Shown one piece after another: positions 14,201 to 24,600 of a stretch of 64,000 bases of DNA; the first letter of the stretch is position 1; each line of letters opens with the position of its first letter. The stretch is from positions 616,948 through 680,947 of the forward strand of contig NW_018148923.1 of NCBI RefSeq assembly GCF_002042975.1, written 5' to 3'. This stretch comes from Orbicella faveolata. Its lineage: Eukaryota > Cnidaria > Anthozoa > Scleractinia > Merulinidae. Position numbers and translations under genes: made by a program. The notes under the pieces are model-generated. The model was not told the DNA's origin. It saw only the letters and a list, made by a program, of their open reading frames with translations, and did not search any database.

Positions 14201-17200
14201 TATTCAATACATGTATATGCCACATCAGAAATGGTTTATTGGCCAAGCCTAGTTGGTCAAGATGGCTGTATGTTGCATCTCAGTCCATAAAAAGGCCAAT
14301 ATCAAGCTATCATGACCTCAAGCCTGGTCAATAACCTATATATCGCAGAGGTCTGTGGTACACAGTAATGTTAGTCAGTAGCTGACATCTTTAGTTTACA
14401 GTGCAACTTCAATTTAATGAACCTCTATTTAATGAAGGCCTCAATTTAACTGACGATATTCTTTGACCCAGTAATAGTAAAATACACATGACAAAGAACC
14501 CTGATATAATTAAACCCAGTGATGGCGGATGTATACAAAAATCCCAAAAGATAAAGAAGCTGACCTGTAAGTACATATCTTCTTGTCTATGCCTCTGAAG
14601 CTCACGCTGCTGCTGCCTAAATAGCTCCTCCTTACGGCGAAGTTCATCTTCTCTGCGCTGCAGCTCATCCTGGAGACGCATTTCCTCCTGTCTCCTAGTA
14701 AACAGTGGACAACAAAAAATTAAACACTGGCAAGGATTTTAAGCAGTGTCCATTTGTTTCATTGTTTTCTTATCAAAACCTCTCTGGTGTAAACGTTGTG
14801 GCTCAATTTTACCCTTGGTACAAATCTGTTATTTTCCTTCGTTCTGGTGTACGATAAGATTGTTGTACTGTTACAATGTATTTGAAACAAAGGAAAATAC
14901 CAAATTGTACCAAAGGTGATATTGGACCACAACAAATATTTATCACACTTTCATGCAAACCAGTCAATCCAATATTTATGAAAGGAGAGCTGAATCTATC
15001 TCCCTTACCGCATCTCTTGTTGTCTCAACATCTCTTCCTTTTGACGTATCTCTTCAAATCTGCGCAATTCATCTTGACGGCGTTGAATTTCTATAAATGA
15101 TAAAACCACTTTGTTAGCAACAAAAGAGAATGTTGTTATGGGTTACTTGTACCAGCTTGAAGTTTACATCTCTCAGAAGCCAAAACCTATGCATTAGTTT
15201 CTTCAGAAACTTCATACGGTAATTCCAATGTAAGACTCATCACCGAGATGCAGCTATTCCTTAACCAATTCCACTGAGGAGTTATAACATGCAATGTACA
15301 TCTGATTTTTTTTCGAAGTGTGTGTTTATTTATATTGTTGTTTTCAATTATTATCATAAACTGAGTTGGGTTTTCTACAATTTTATATTACTCCAAGAGT
15401 GATCATCACCTAGCTTTCCCTAACAACATCAACACATTTGTCAAGAAGACACATTAAAAGATCAAAAATAATACAAAATGCAATCATATTGACCAGAGGG
15501 AAGCAATGCTATGTAGTCATCAAGAACCAGACTTGTTCCTGATTTTTAGGGCAAGAAACATCTTATCACATCTGTGGAATACAGTCTTGTTCAAATCATG
15601 GAAGTCGCAAACAGAAAACCAAAATGTGAAAAAATATGATACTATTTGATCATTACATGTGATGCTATAAAGTGGTTTTTACATTCTTTAAGTTTTTAAG
15701 GCAAAAAATTGTCACACAGAAACCTTGTCTCATCAGCACAGCCTCATGTTCCTGTATGGCCTGATCCATTTCTGACTCTAATTTCTCCCGAGCTTCCTTG
15801 AACTGCTTATCCAGCGCTTCCTTCTGTGCCACTTCCATTTCTTCCAATGCACGCCATCTTTGTGCCCATTCTGACTCAAATGTGTTTGGTGCTACAAAGT
15901 GGGGCTGGGCTTCTCTTTCCCTGAAGTACAAATTTTAACCCTGTTCAGTATCTTTTGTCAACTTACAGTGCCAAAACCCAAACCTAAAACATGCTAAGTA
16001 TTTAGGATTCAGTAGCATCTCTCAGAAGCCAAATGGTATTCATTAGCTTCATCAGAAACTTCATAAGGTAATTCCAAAAACAGCAATATCATCATCACGA
16101 TGCAATACTCTTTATATCGTTTGTTACTACAACTAGTTACACTACATAAGTACAGGACTTTGCAGTTCAACATACACATCATCACTTCAAAAGAAGAGTC
16201 ACAGACATCTCTCTGACTAAAACTTGATTTTCAGTTTAAGACCTGTTGAAGTTACATTATGATGCATGTCTGCATCTGAAGGTTAATAGCACATCAGGTT
16301 GGAGCTTTTATCTAGTTGGCATAGCAAAATGTGAATAAGAGTAGCACAACTCCTCCCCTTGCCTATCACAGGGCCTGTCATAGCATTCACCCATTTCAGC
16401 CTCAGTCTATTTAAATACACCTGGGTGAAGACAAACACTGGGGGAGTAAAGTGTCTGGAAATCTGTGTTCAGAATCAAGGAGACACCATTCTGTATTTTC
16501 TGGGAGAGTACGTTCCCGGACCCCCTTAGAAAAGGGCACCTCCGGCGACGATTGCCAATTGGGGTAGCAATGACACTGAACATTCCTGCAGAGCCAAAAT
16601 CAAATTCAAATAGGCCAGGATATAAATCAATGCACTGAAGATCCCTGTCCCATGTAGAGGACAAAACCTATGTTTCTGGGCAAATGCAATTTATCTACCA
16701 AAGATGGTCATGAATTCTAAATGATTGTGCCCTAGAAGTCAGCTCAATTTCTTACTTTTGAAAGGCAGGATTTCTTTTGATATGTTCATCTGAGATGCCA
16801 TCCTCATCTTCCGTATGCTCTAACTGTTTAACAGACACAGGACGTGGTATCCTTGCAAGTGGAAAGAAACAGAGACATAAGGCACAATGCAAATATCAGG
16901 TTCAAAACAATTTATAATCAAAACCCAGACTCTCAGAAGCCAAAATTTATACACAGGTTTCATGAACCTCATACGGTAATTCCAATTTATACACATTTCA
17001 TCACAGAGTCGAGATCCCAAATCACATTGAATTGGAAAATGGGTTAACAATCTTTGCAATCACACACAGTATTGGTGATTTCAATCTCCACAAGGAAACT
17101 AACAGAAAAGTTAATGTTCTTTTGAACACAGTTAAACAATGTCGTGATTTTCTGTAGGATTGACAAAAGATAAGCATTTTAATTACCTTCCAAGGAGAAA

Positions 17201-18480
17201 TAATCCATCATTGATTTGTTGTAATGCTTGTTGAGCAGAATTCTTTCTTGAGAACTCAACAATGCCATATCCTTTCGTTCTTCCCCTATCATCGCAAACA
17301 ACAACAGCTCGCTCCACGTCACCAAACTGTGAAAATGCTTGATGCAAGAGTTCATTGGTGACTACTGGTCCAAGATTAAGTACTTTAAGAGCAGCGGCAT
17401 GTGTTGCAAACCGTACCCGCACTGTCCTTCCCATGCGAAATGAACCATCGACTGCTTGCTTGGCAGTTTCTGCATTGAGACGTGTGTCCTGGCAAAAGAA
17501 AAAAATTAACATTTCTTCACCACACAAAAAAGTAGAACTGTGCTAAATGTTAAGTACAGGTGAACACTCACATTCTGGTAAAGCATTCTCTAATTTTGTT
17601 TATCAATTGATTTCTATTAATTTTTTTTACTATTTATCTCTTTTCACTTTATTTTTTGGTTTGGCCAATGACGATGAATGAAAATTTTGTGGTGAAATAT
17701 AACTGCAAATAACACTCGGCTAAAATAATGCTGGGTAGAGCCCAGCTATCACTACTGGTACAAGAAGGTGTACATTATAAACACTGAGAAAGCACAAGGA
17801 TTGAAATATCTTGATCTTTGTGCCTTCATGTATTTGTCCACTTCGTGTTTGCACTCAAGTTGCCAACCGTCCTGACCAAACAAGCTTGGTCAGTAACGTA
17901 TGCATGGTCAATTTGAATTGTTTACACAATGGTTTTCATAATAATGTATGTATTACACATTTTACATATATTATGATACATACTCTAAGTGCCTTCAAAA
18001 TTATATATTCAGAAGTATGGCTAATATACTAACCATTCTGACAAAGCCAAATCCTTTGTCCTTGTTCACAAACACCTCTGCCACCTCTCCATACTTTTCA
18101 AACATTTCTCTCAGTTCGGTTTCTTCACAGTTCAGCAAGTTCCCCACGAAAAGTCTGCATCGACCAGAAAACTTCCTTTCTTTGGATTTAGGTTCCTTGG
18201 ATTTGTGAGAATTCCAGTTACCCGCATTGTTACCTTTTGAAACCGGTGATTCAGACGGCTTGCGAGGAGGTTTTTCTGGTGCTTTACTGTCTTTTGAACT
18301 TGCTGTATTCGATTTAGACGACTCCGACGCGGTGGTCTTCTTCGCGCTGGTTTCCGAGTCTTTCTCCTCGGTTTTTATCGTGATAAGTTCACGAGAGTTC
18401 GGTTTTACCGTCTTGTCTTTTGAGTAAGGTGAACTAGACGTTCGCCTAGGCGACCTAGAGCGAGAACGAGTCGCCGGCAT
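11235..18480 (-). CDS. DBHS-family RNA-binding protein (NONO/SFPQ/PSPC1 homologue), 9 coding exons
   Basis: DBHS proteins are nuclear dimers that act in transcription, splicing, RNA retention and DNA repair. The coding exons are 18480-18034, 17488-17187, 16851-16756, 15920-15724, 15090-15009, 14694-14565, 13699-13649, 13187-12834 and 11357-11235. All junctions are GT-AG and phase-consistent, giving 593 residues. The N-terminus is a basic SR-rich tail (1-105). RRM1 (about 108-178) has RNP2 RLFVGNL and RNP1 KGFGFVRM. RRM2 (about 182-255) includes FATHAAALKVLNLGPVVTNE, close to the vertebrate DBHS sequence. A NOPS segment follows, including HFVAPNTFESEWAQRWRALEE, then a long charged coiled coil (about 310-420). 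A Pro/Gly/RGG tail (436-553) precedes a C-terminus ending KRPRY, like the vertebrate KRRRY nuclear signal. Introns 2-4 host snoRNAs. It shares a divergent promoter with UTP14. Invertebrates often have one DBHS gene, so choosing among NONO, SFPQ and PSPC1 is not justified. The weakest donor is that of exon 4 (GTTTCT). Confidence 0.93.
12990..13150 (-). repeat. In-frame 18-bp minisatellite in DBHS exon 8
   Basis: Nine tandem units encode PPGRGG or PSGRGG in the low-complexity tail of the DBHS protein. Units differ mainly at third codon positions, so the peptide is kept while the DNA drifts. Because the array is GC-rich, long open frames appear in other frames and on the other strand; these are artefacts. 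Confidence 0.85.
13863..14040. mobile_element. pogo/Tigger-like MITE in DBHS intron 6
   Basis: The ends TACAGTGGAACCCTGTTAAT and ATTAACGGTGGGGTTCCACC are inverted repeats of the kind seen in pogo/Tigger-related elements, which duplicate TA. A related end, ACAGTGCAACTTCAATTTAA, starts another short relic at 14,399. Confidence 0.55.
14233..14340. mobile_element. Short foldback MITE, family shared with 59,977-60,188
   Basis: The left end GGTTTATTGGCCAAGCCT and right end AAGCCTGGTCAATAACCTA are inverted repeats. The segment GGTCAAGATGGCTG is shared with the copy that interrupts the LINE near 60 kb. Confidence 0.55.
15167..15250 (-). ncRNA. Box C/D snoRNA, copy in DBHS intron 4
   Basis: On the minus strand this 84-nt segment has terminal stem CATCTC/GAGATG, box C GTGATGA and box D CTGA. 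The central AGTTTCTGAAGAAACT can pair with itself around a CTGA that may be box D'. The spacer to the 3' splice site at 15,091 is 76 nt, exactly as for the intron 2 copy. The shared guide-like blocks are TTGGAATTACCG and TTTTGGCTT. Sequence outside the boxes and guide blocks has diverged, which argues for functional constraint rather than a recent repeat insertion. Confidence 0.85.
16015..16103 (-). ncRNA. Box C/D snoRNA, copy in DBHS intron 3
   Basis: On the minus strand this 89-nt segment has terminal stem GCATC/GATGC, box C GTGATGA and box D CTGA followed by two unpaired bases. The central stem-like AGTTTCTGATGAAGCT sits at the D'/C' position. The spacer to the intron's 3' splice site is 94 nt. 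It shares TTGGAATTACC and TTTGGCTTCTGA with the other two copies, and its terminal stem has a different but complementary sequence. Its 18S-complementary block is one base shorter (TGGAATTACC). Confidence 0.83.
16928..17010 (-). ncRNA. Box C/D snoRNA, copy in DBHS intron 2
   Basis: On the minus strand the 83-nt segment has a terminal stem GACTC/GAGTC, box C GTGATGA just inside its 5' arm and box D CTGA directly before the 3' arm. The internal stem AGGTT/AACCT marks the D'/C' region. Only 76 nt separate its 3' end from the intron's 3' splice site at 16,852, the spacing typical of intron-processed C/D snoRNAs. It shares TTGGAATTACCGTATGA and TTTTGGCTT (just before box D) with the copies in introns 3 and 4, while the terminal stem differs but still pairs. 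TGGAATTACCG is complementary to CGGTAATTCCA of the conserved 18S rRNA 530-loop region. Target and expression are inferred. Confidence 0.85.
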
Positions 18481-18628
18481 GCTACAAAAGTTGACGAGAA
18501 ACTGGGTGCCTCGAAGAGCCAGACAGCTGTCTCACGAAGATGGCGTCGAACGAAAGAACAAACCACGTGGTGGAACCGACAAGTATCCCAGAGTGCCTTG
18601 CGAGGTCACGAGGGTGAAGTTTGCAGAA
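18481..18628. promoter_or_regulatory. Compact bidirectional promoter between DBHS and UTP14 genes
   Basis: The two start codons face away from each other with 148 bp between them, so both 5' UTRs and the core promoter must share this stretch. It contains a palindromic E-box CCACGTGG (18,563-18,570; MYC/USF type), AAGATGGCG (18,538-18,546), which matches the YY1 core, and ATCCCAGAGTGCCTTGCG (18,585-18,602), which resembles the ZNF143/THAP11 motif common in bidirectional housekeeping promoters. No TATA box was seen. Factor binding is an inference from motif shape. Confidence 0.7.
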
Positions 18629-21600
18629 ATGGCCGCGAAGATAGCCTTGAAGTGCGTAATATAAAACTCGGGCAAATCGAGTGTTTATTTTTTTGTTGAT
18701 TCCGATTTCTCTACTGGCTACGGTTTCAATAAACATTGCCTTTTCTTTTTGTCTAAACAGGATAGCCCCTGTGCTGGAAAACAAAGAACGCGAGGAAGTT
18801 TTGGATCACGAGGTAGACGATCTCAGCGCAAGTGACGACGAGGTTAGAAAAATTTGTCCGAATTAGTGCTAAAGATGCAGACTTGCTGTGACATTAATCT
18901 TTTAAGTTCCCTTTTAGAACTGATCGGTCCGTGATTGAAGTCTTTAATTGGTTATTTGTGGATTGTTTAAGCTTGGTTTTCCACGCGATTGACTTGGTAT
19001 ATTGCACTTCCATTTCGTACAAACCCGCAATTATGGCATAATAAAGACATATTGTGGACTTCGACACGTGTGCCAAAATACGATGTTTTGGTGACATAAC
19101 TTATGAAGACGAAAGTAGTAAAGCTGATAAAGTGACAGAACATGAAATATACCAAGTATTTGTGAAAATAACAAACGTATAAGATGTAATTTGATACACT
19201 TAGCTGTGATAAGTCCAGTGAATGTTACGTAACCTTAATAAACACTTAGCACCCACTTCGTTGTAGAGCTAACACAGTTCCACTTAACACCAATTACAAT
19301 CTTCCGATTTGAACTTCTAACAAATTCCCTGCCAAGGGCGGAAGATTCCATCAAACTGTAGGGTAATCAAGGAATTTCCGAAGGAGGGTAAGGAGGGGAT
19401 GGCTTTCTCGAGCAACTAACTGGCACAATGAAATTGAAAGCCAAGTATAACCATTACAGGGCAGAAGAAAACCTAGGTCCAATTTCAAGTAAATAATTTT
19501 TTGCTCTTGAGCAAGTGAAAATGGAAGTTTCTGAGGACCAGTGGACGAGTGAAACAAGCCTTGGTAGTCTTTTTAGATAATTTCCAATCAAAAACAATGT
19601 CAAAACTTGAAACTGCAAGATGGGCAAAATATGAGTTGGAAGCAGGGATTTCTTTAAAATCCCAGCATACTTTGTATCTGACACGACATTTGTGTCACTG
19701 TCCAGTATCTTTCACCAAGTTCAGTACCAGTAAGCTCATTTTGTTATAGTTGACTATCACTGACTATAGACAGTACCCATTAAATGGTGTAGTCGATAAG
19801 GTATGAACATTGTGTGCCTATTGGGCCAGTAATATTTCAGTGGGGCAACTGAAAACTGAAATGAACTGGTCCACTGGGCAACTGGATTTCAAATTTTTTT
19901 CCTACCCTGCATCAGTTGCAAGTTCTGGACTTGTTCTAAAATAGTATAAGCAAGAAGAATTTATTATTTTTGTTTCATTTCATGGTACCACAGAAATAAA
20001 TTTTCTTCTCTTTACACAGAAAGATAGTGGAGATGAAGGAAAACATGAAAATCTCCTACAGGCAATCAAGTCATTGTCATCCAGTGGAAAGAAGAAGTAT
20101 GTTTACTTGAAGTCAAAGTTAAATCAAAATACAGTGCTAGCATTAATTTAATTAGTAAAAATAAAGCTGTTTGTATCCTTGTGGTTCAAAGGCCTGCTGA
20201 TTAACTCGAGTTTGGTTAGCAGTTTTCTATTGCTCTAGGATGGAATGCTGGTGCATTAGCCTTGGTAGCACAAGAGTTTTTTCGCATAGGGCATATGAAA
20301 ACTTAGGGAAGAGCAAACATTTAGGAGGAGGGGAAACAGAGATGAGAGGGGGACGCTTGCCTGCAAACCTAAATACAATAGTTGAGCAGTTCCAGAAGAT
20401 ATCCATGACCACTGCAAGGAGTGTTACTTGAAATTCTGAAGTAGATGTTGGATGTGGGTTGCTTCTCCCCTCCTTGATCAGTTATTTGCTCTCACTTCAA
20501 TGATCGTGGACCCAAAATGCAAAAATGTTTGATAGAAGGTAGCCTACAAATGCAGACATATTTAAGCTACCCCAAGTCACTCCACTATATTTACCAAATT
20601 GCCCCAATATACTTTGTAGCACCAGTTGGTGTCAATTTAGTTTATTCCTGAGGTTAACTGTGTTGATAACTTATTCTTGTAGTGGTACAAGGTCACATAT
20701 TTGTATATTTTGCAGTTGTATGGTTATCAATTTTGCTGACGTGATAAATATGTTTTTTTAACAGGCAAAGGACATTAGGCCAACGATCAGAGCCAAATAA
20801 GACAGTGTCTGAGTTTCATTTAAGTGCTGTTAAAGGTACTCTTTCGTGAACACTATCCAGTTTATAAACTGAAGTTCCTTGGAGTAAAATTACCTCACTC
20901 AATGCTCTCTTGTCCAGAAATAATCCCATCCATGTCACCTTAACCTGATACCAGGGATTAAAATATATATTAGCTCTCAATAGCTTTGGATAAAAATATT
21001 TGTTAATTAGCAGACCATGTATCCTTAAAAACCTTTTGTCTGTATTTATATCATCTTTAGCCTTTTCAGTCCAGATCCTTGCAAGAAACTTTTAATAACT
21101 CCAAGAAGGCAATCTAGCTCACCTCTGAGACAGATTTTATGTTTTGCTTTAGTGACACAAGTGGTTAATACAGTGTATAAAAAATTATGCTAAATTTACT
21201 TAGTCAGTAAATAATCAGTATCTTAGCAAATCACTTCAGATAATTTATCATCTTTCAGGGCTCGGAAAAACACTTGAATTCTAGCTTGCCCTTAGGACAA
21301 GTATCCCTCAAATAGTGCTTGCCCTGGGCAAGTCTCAGTTTGCTCTTTTAATGATTTAGTTGACAGACAACTTGCCTGATCCTTTGCCCGGGGGCAAGTG
21401 ACAATGAAACATTACTTGCCAAGAAGGAAAACCTACTTGTCTCGGACTACCAGAGAGCACTTTTTTTGAGCCCTTATCTATGAAATAAATGCATTAGTTA
21501 AGCAATAGGTGGTAAGTAGGTTCATGATTTTTATTCCTGCAGATAGCAAGCAACAAGTTGACTTAAATGATCTCATTGGATCTTTGAACAAAAGCAATGA

Positions 21601-24600
21601 GTATGGCAATCTCAAGAAAAAGTTGGTAAGAAAGTAATCTCAGTGCTAAATATTTTATCAATTTTTTACAATAAAAACTTGTTTATATCAGCTCTCTGGA
21701 ATGGTAAAATGGGAAACAATGGACAGCAGTCCTCATGAGCACTCATACCAATTGACTTAAGATGGTCTGACTATATGTGGCTAAATTTAATTAATACTTG
21801 GATGAACTCTAGACAAATGCAGGCGTAGGCTGTTGCTTCCACTTTGTCGTGGAAAATGTGCACTTGCCAACTAATCTGATACATGTACATAAAGCCCACC
21901 AAAAATTGTTCTTGCTTCAAAGTTCGAAAGGTACATATTATAATACATGTAGCTGCACTGTTTAGTTTTTCAAGTGTTCATTTATTTCCTCAGAGAGACT
22001 AGATCATGATTACATTAGTGAAACAAAACTGTGTATTGATTGACTTTGTAACAAAAAATAACTGGCGCAAATACTTGAAGTAGCTGTTAGTACCTGGGAA
22101 AAACACTCCCTTGATATACTGCAGCGTTCATAACTGCCGCAGCTATTTTTATTACAATGGTTAATTAGTTTTTTCATTCCATCATATTTCAGGACAGTAT
22201 GCAGAGAAATTCAGGTACTCTTGATGTTCCTTTACCAAAGCCAGAGGCACAGAAAGTAAGTCAAATATATTGTTTATACCCCCCCCCCCTGATCAAATGC
22301 AGCATGCAACAGTGTGAACTTCAGTGCTTCAATCCATAAATCAAAATTAAAAGAGTTATTTTTGCATAATTGCCAACATGACAATGCCAATCCAAAATTC
22401 ATCCTAGAACTTGAAATATTTGCAAGGATGTATAGAAAAGTTTATTTTAATTTATGTGTGTGTTGCCAAAGAACACAATTATGGATAAACCTAAAAGGTT
22501 ACAAAGTATGATGTTGTTGAAGATATTTTTGCTACTCTAATTCTCCAATCTTTGTTTCTCCAGATTCAACGTACTATCGCATATGGAGAAACCAAGAAAG
22601 ATATTGAGAAGTGGACACCAACTGTAAAAAAGAACAGAGAGGTAACAAATGTTCAGTTGTTTTGAAATCAGAGATCTGTTCTTTACAAGAATTCTGTCAG
22701 CCATTATAAGTGTACATTTTAGTAACAACTCCTCCTTTTGGTAGAGATTGTAATTGTCTGTTTTGATATGTGTTTTCAGGCTGAACATTTGTCATTTCCA
22801 CTTAAACCATATGAACCACCTGTGCCAACACTGAGAGGTTTAGCAGTAAATTTCAAGGTAATAAGTAGTTTTAAAAAGGTGTAGTGTAATAAATGTATAA
22901 CTGCATCTTAATGTTAGCTTAGTGTGCAAGTTCTCTTAATCTAATGTAATTTGTCTTTAGGAAAAGTAAGTGATGATTTTGCCTATTGGATTTACAAACT
23001 CAAGTTGTAAATCATATACAATGTAGATCCAGCATCTACATAATTTTTTGTGGTTCATCAAAAGCTTGAATATGTTAGGTCATAAGTGTTTTCAGTGGGT
23101 TTTCTTGTGTGTTCCAGTTTTTAGCCACTTAATTTAACATACATCTTATTTTATTTATTTAGTTATTTTTTTTGTACTTGAGCTTGTTGATATTGGCAAA
23201 TGGTCAGATCTTTATTATCTGAGCAACTTTTGAAAGTATTCTCTAAACACCAGGAACTGATTTTGGGACTTCAAATAATGGCTGGTCAACGGAGGATGTC
23301 CGGTCAAAAATAGGTTTTGTCCGGTCAAATCCTTAGATGGCCAGACAATTTGTCTGGTCGTTTACACTCAAGGAAAAAATTTAGAGTTTCGTGTTTGAAA
23401 TATTTAAAGGTTCAATATTATTGGCGTTTGTGAAAAAGGAGGGAAAAAGGCGAATACTTAACTACCAGACCAAGAACTTTTAATACATGATTCGTAATAG
23501 TCATAAAATTTCCGGCTATTGTTGCAAATTTTCACACAAATGTGATAATGATTTTGCTGTACCACGGGTTCCATTTTTCCTGCATTGAGATCGATGCTCG
23601 TGTACAATAAAATGCTTTGAAAATTTACTTGTTTCATATTTAAACATCATGCGAAGGGGGGAGGGGGCACTTTTATAGTGATAAGATGTAATCACTGTTT
23701 GTCCTGCCAAAAATGGGATATGTCTGAGCAAAAATAGGTTTGACCAGACAATTTGACCGGCACCAGCCGGGAAATTATTTAAAGCCCTGGATTTACAAAA
23801 AGTTGGTGGATTGTGGTTGGTCAAACGGTACAAAACAAGTGACTGGTACTTTTATTTCAGTATGAAGTGACCTACATGTAGACGGCATGGTCTACTGTTA
23901 TTTCCTAAGTGTATCTTACAATTGAAGGTCACTGCTTCTGATTGTTAGGAGAGGTTTGTGGATGTTTCAGTTTTGTTGTTGCACGTGGCATAAGGGCAGC
24001 CACCCCTTTTACAGAGGGTTGCTCCCCTTATGCCTCATGTGACAACAATGTGCTCTAAGTATATGACATTCTCTACCTTGACATATGCATGCTACAGGGT
24101 TGACATTAAGAGCTGTGACCCGTAACACCTGTTAGGCTGAGTAAGCTTGATTTTCCCCCGATGTTGCGAGTGAAATTGCCTGTTGATAGAATTCAACCAC
24201 AAAGTAACGAGTTTGCTACGGGTGTGGAGAATGAGGCTGCAGGTGACTCAAAACTTAATGACAGTCCTGCGTACTATTTAAATAAATAAATAAATAAATA
24301 TACATTTATATAGCGCCATTTTCCACTAATTGTCCATGGCGCTTTACAATACTTTAAAATTAAAATCCTAATTCTTNNNNNNNNNNNNNNNNNNNNNNNN
24401 NNNNNNNNNNNNNNNNNNNNNNNNNNNNNNNNNNNNNNNNNNNNNNNNNNNNNNNNNNNNNNNNNNNNNNNNNNNNNNNNNNNNNNNNNNNNNNNNNNNN
24501 NNNNNNNNNNNNNNNNNNNNNNNNNNNNNNNNNNNNNNNNNNNNNNAGACATATCCAGGGTTTGCCTGGGAAGGTATTGGTTCTAAAAGATCTGTTTGCT

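Noticed and set aside
22970-23045. GTGATGATTTTGCC in the UTP14 intron as a further C/D snoRNA
   Set aside because: Box C-like, but no box D CTGA and no closing stem within a plausible length.
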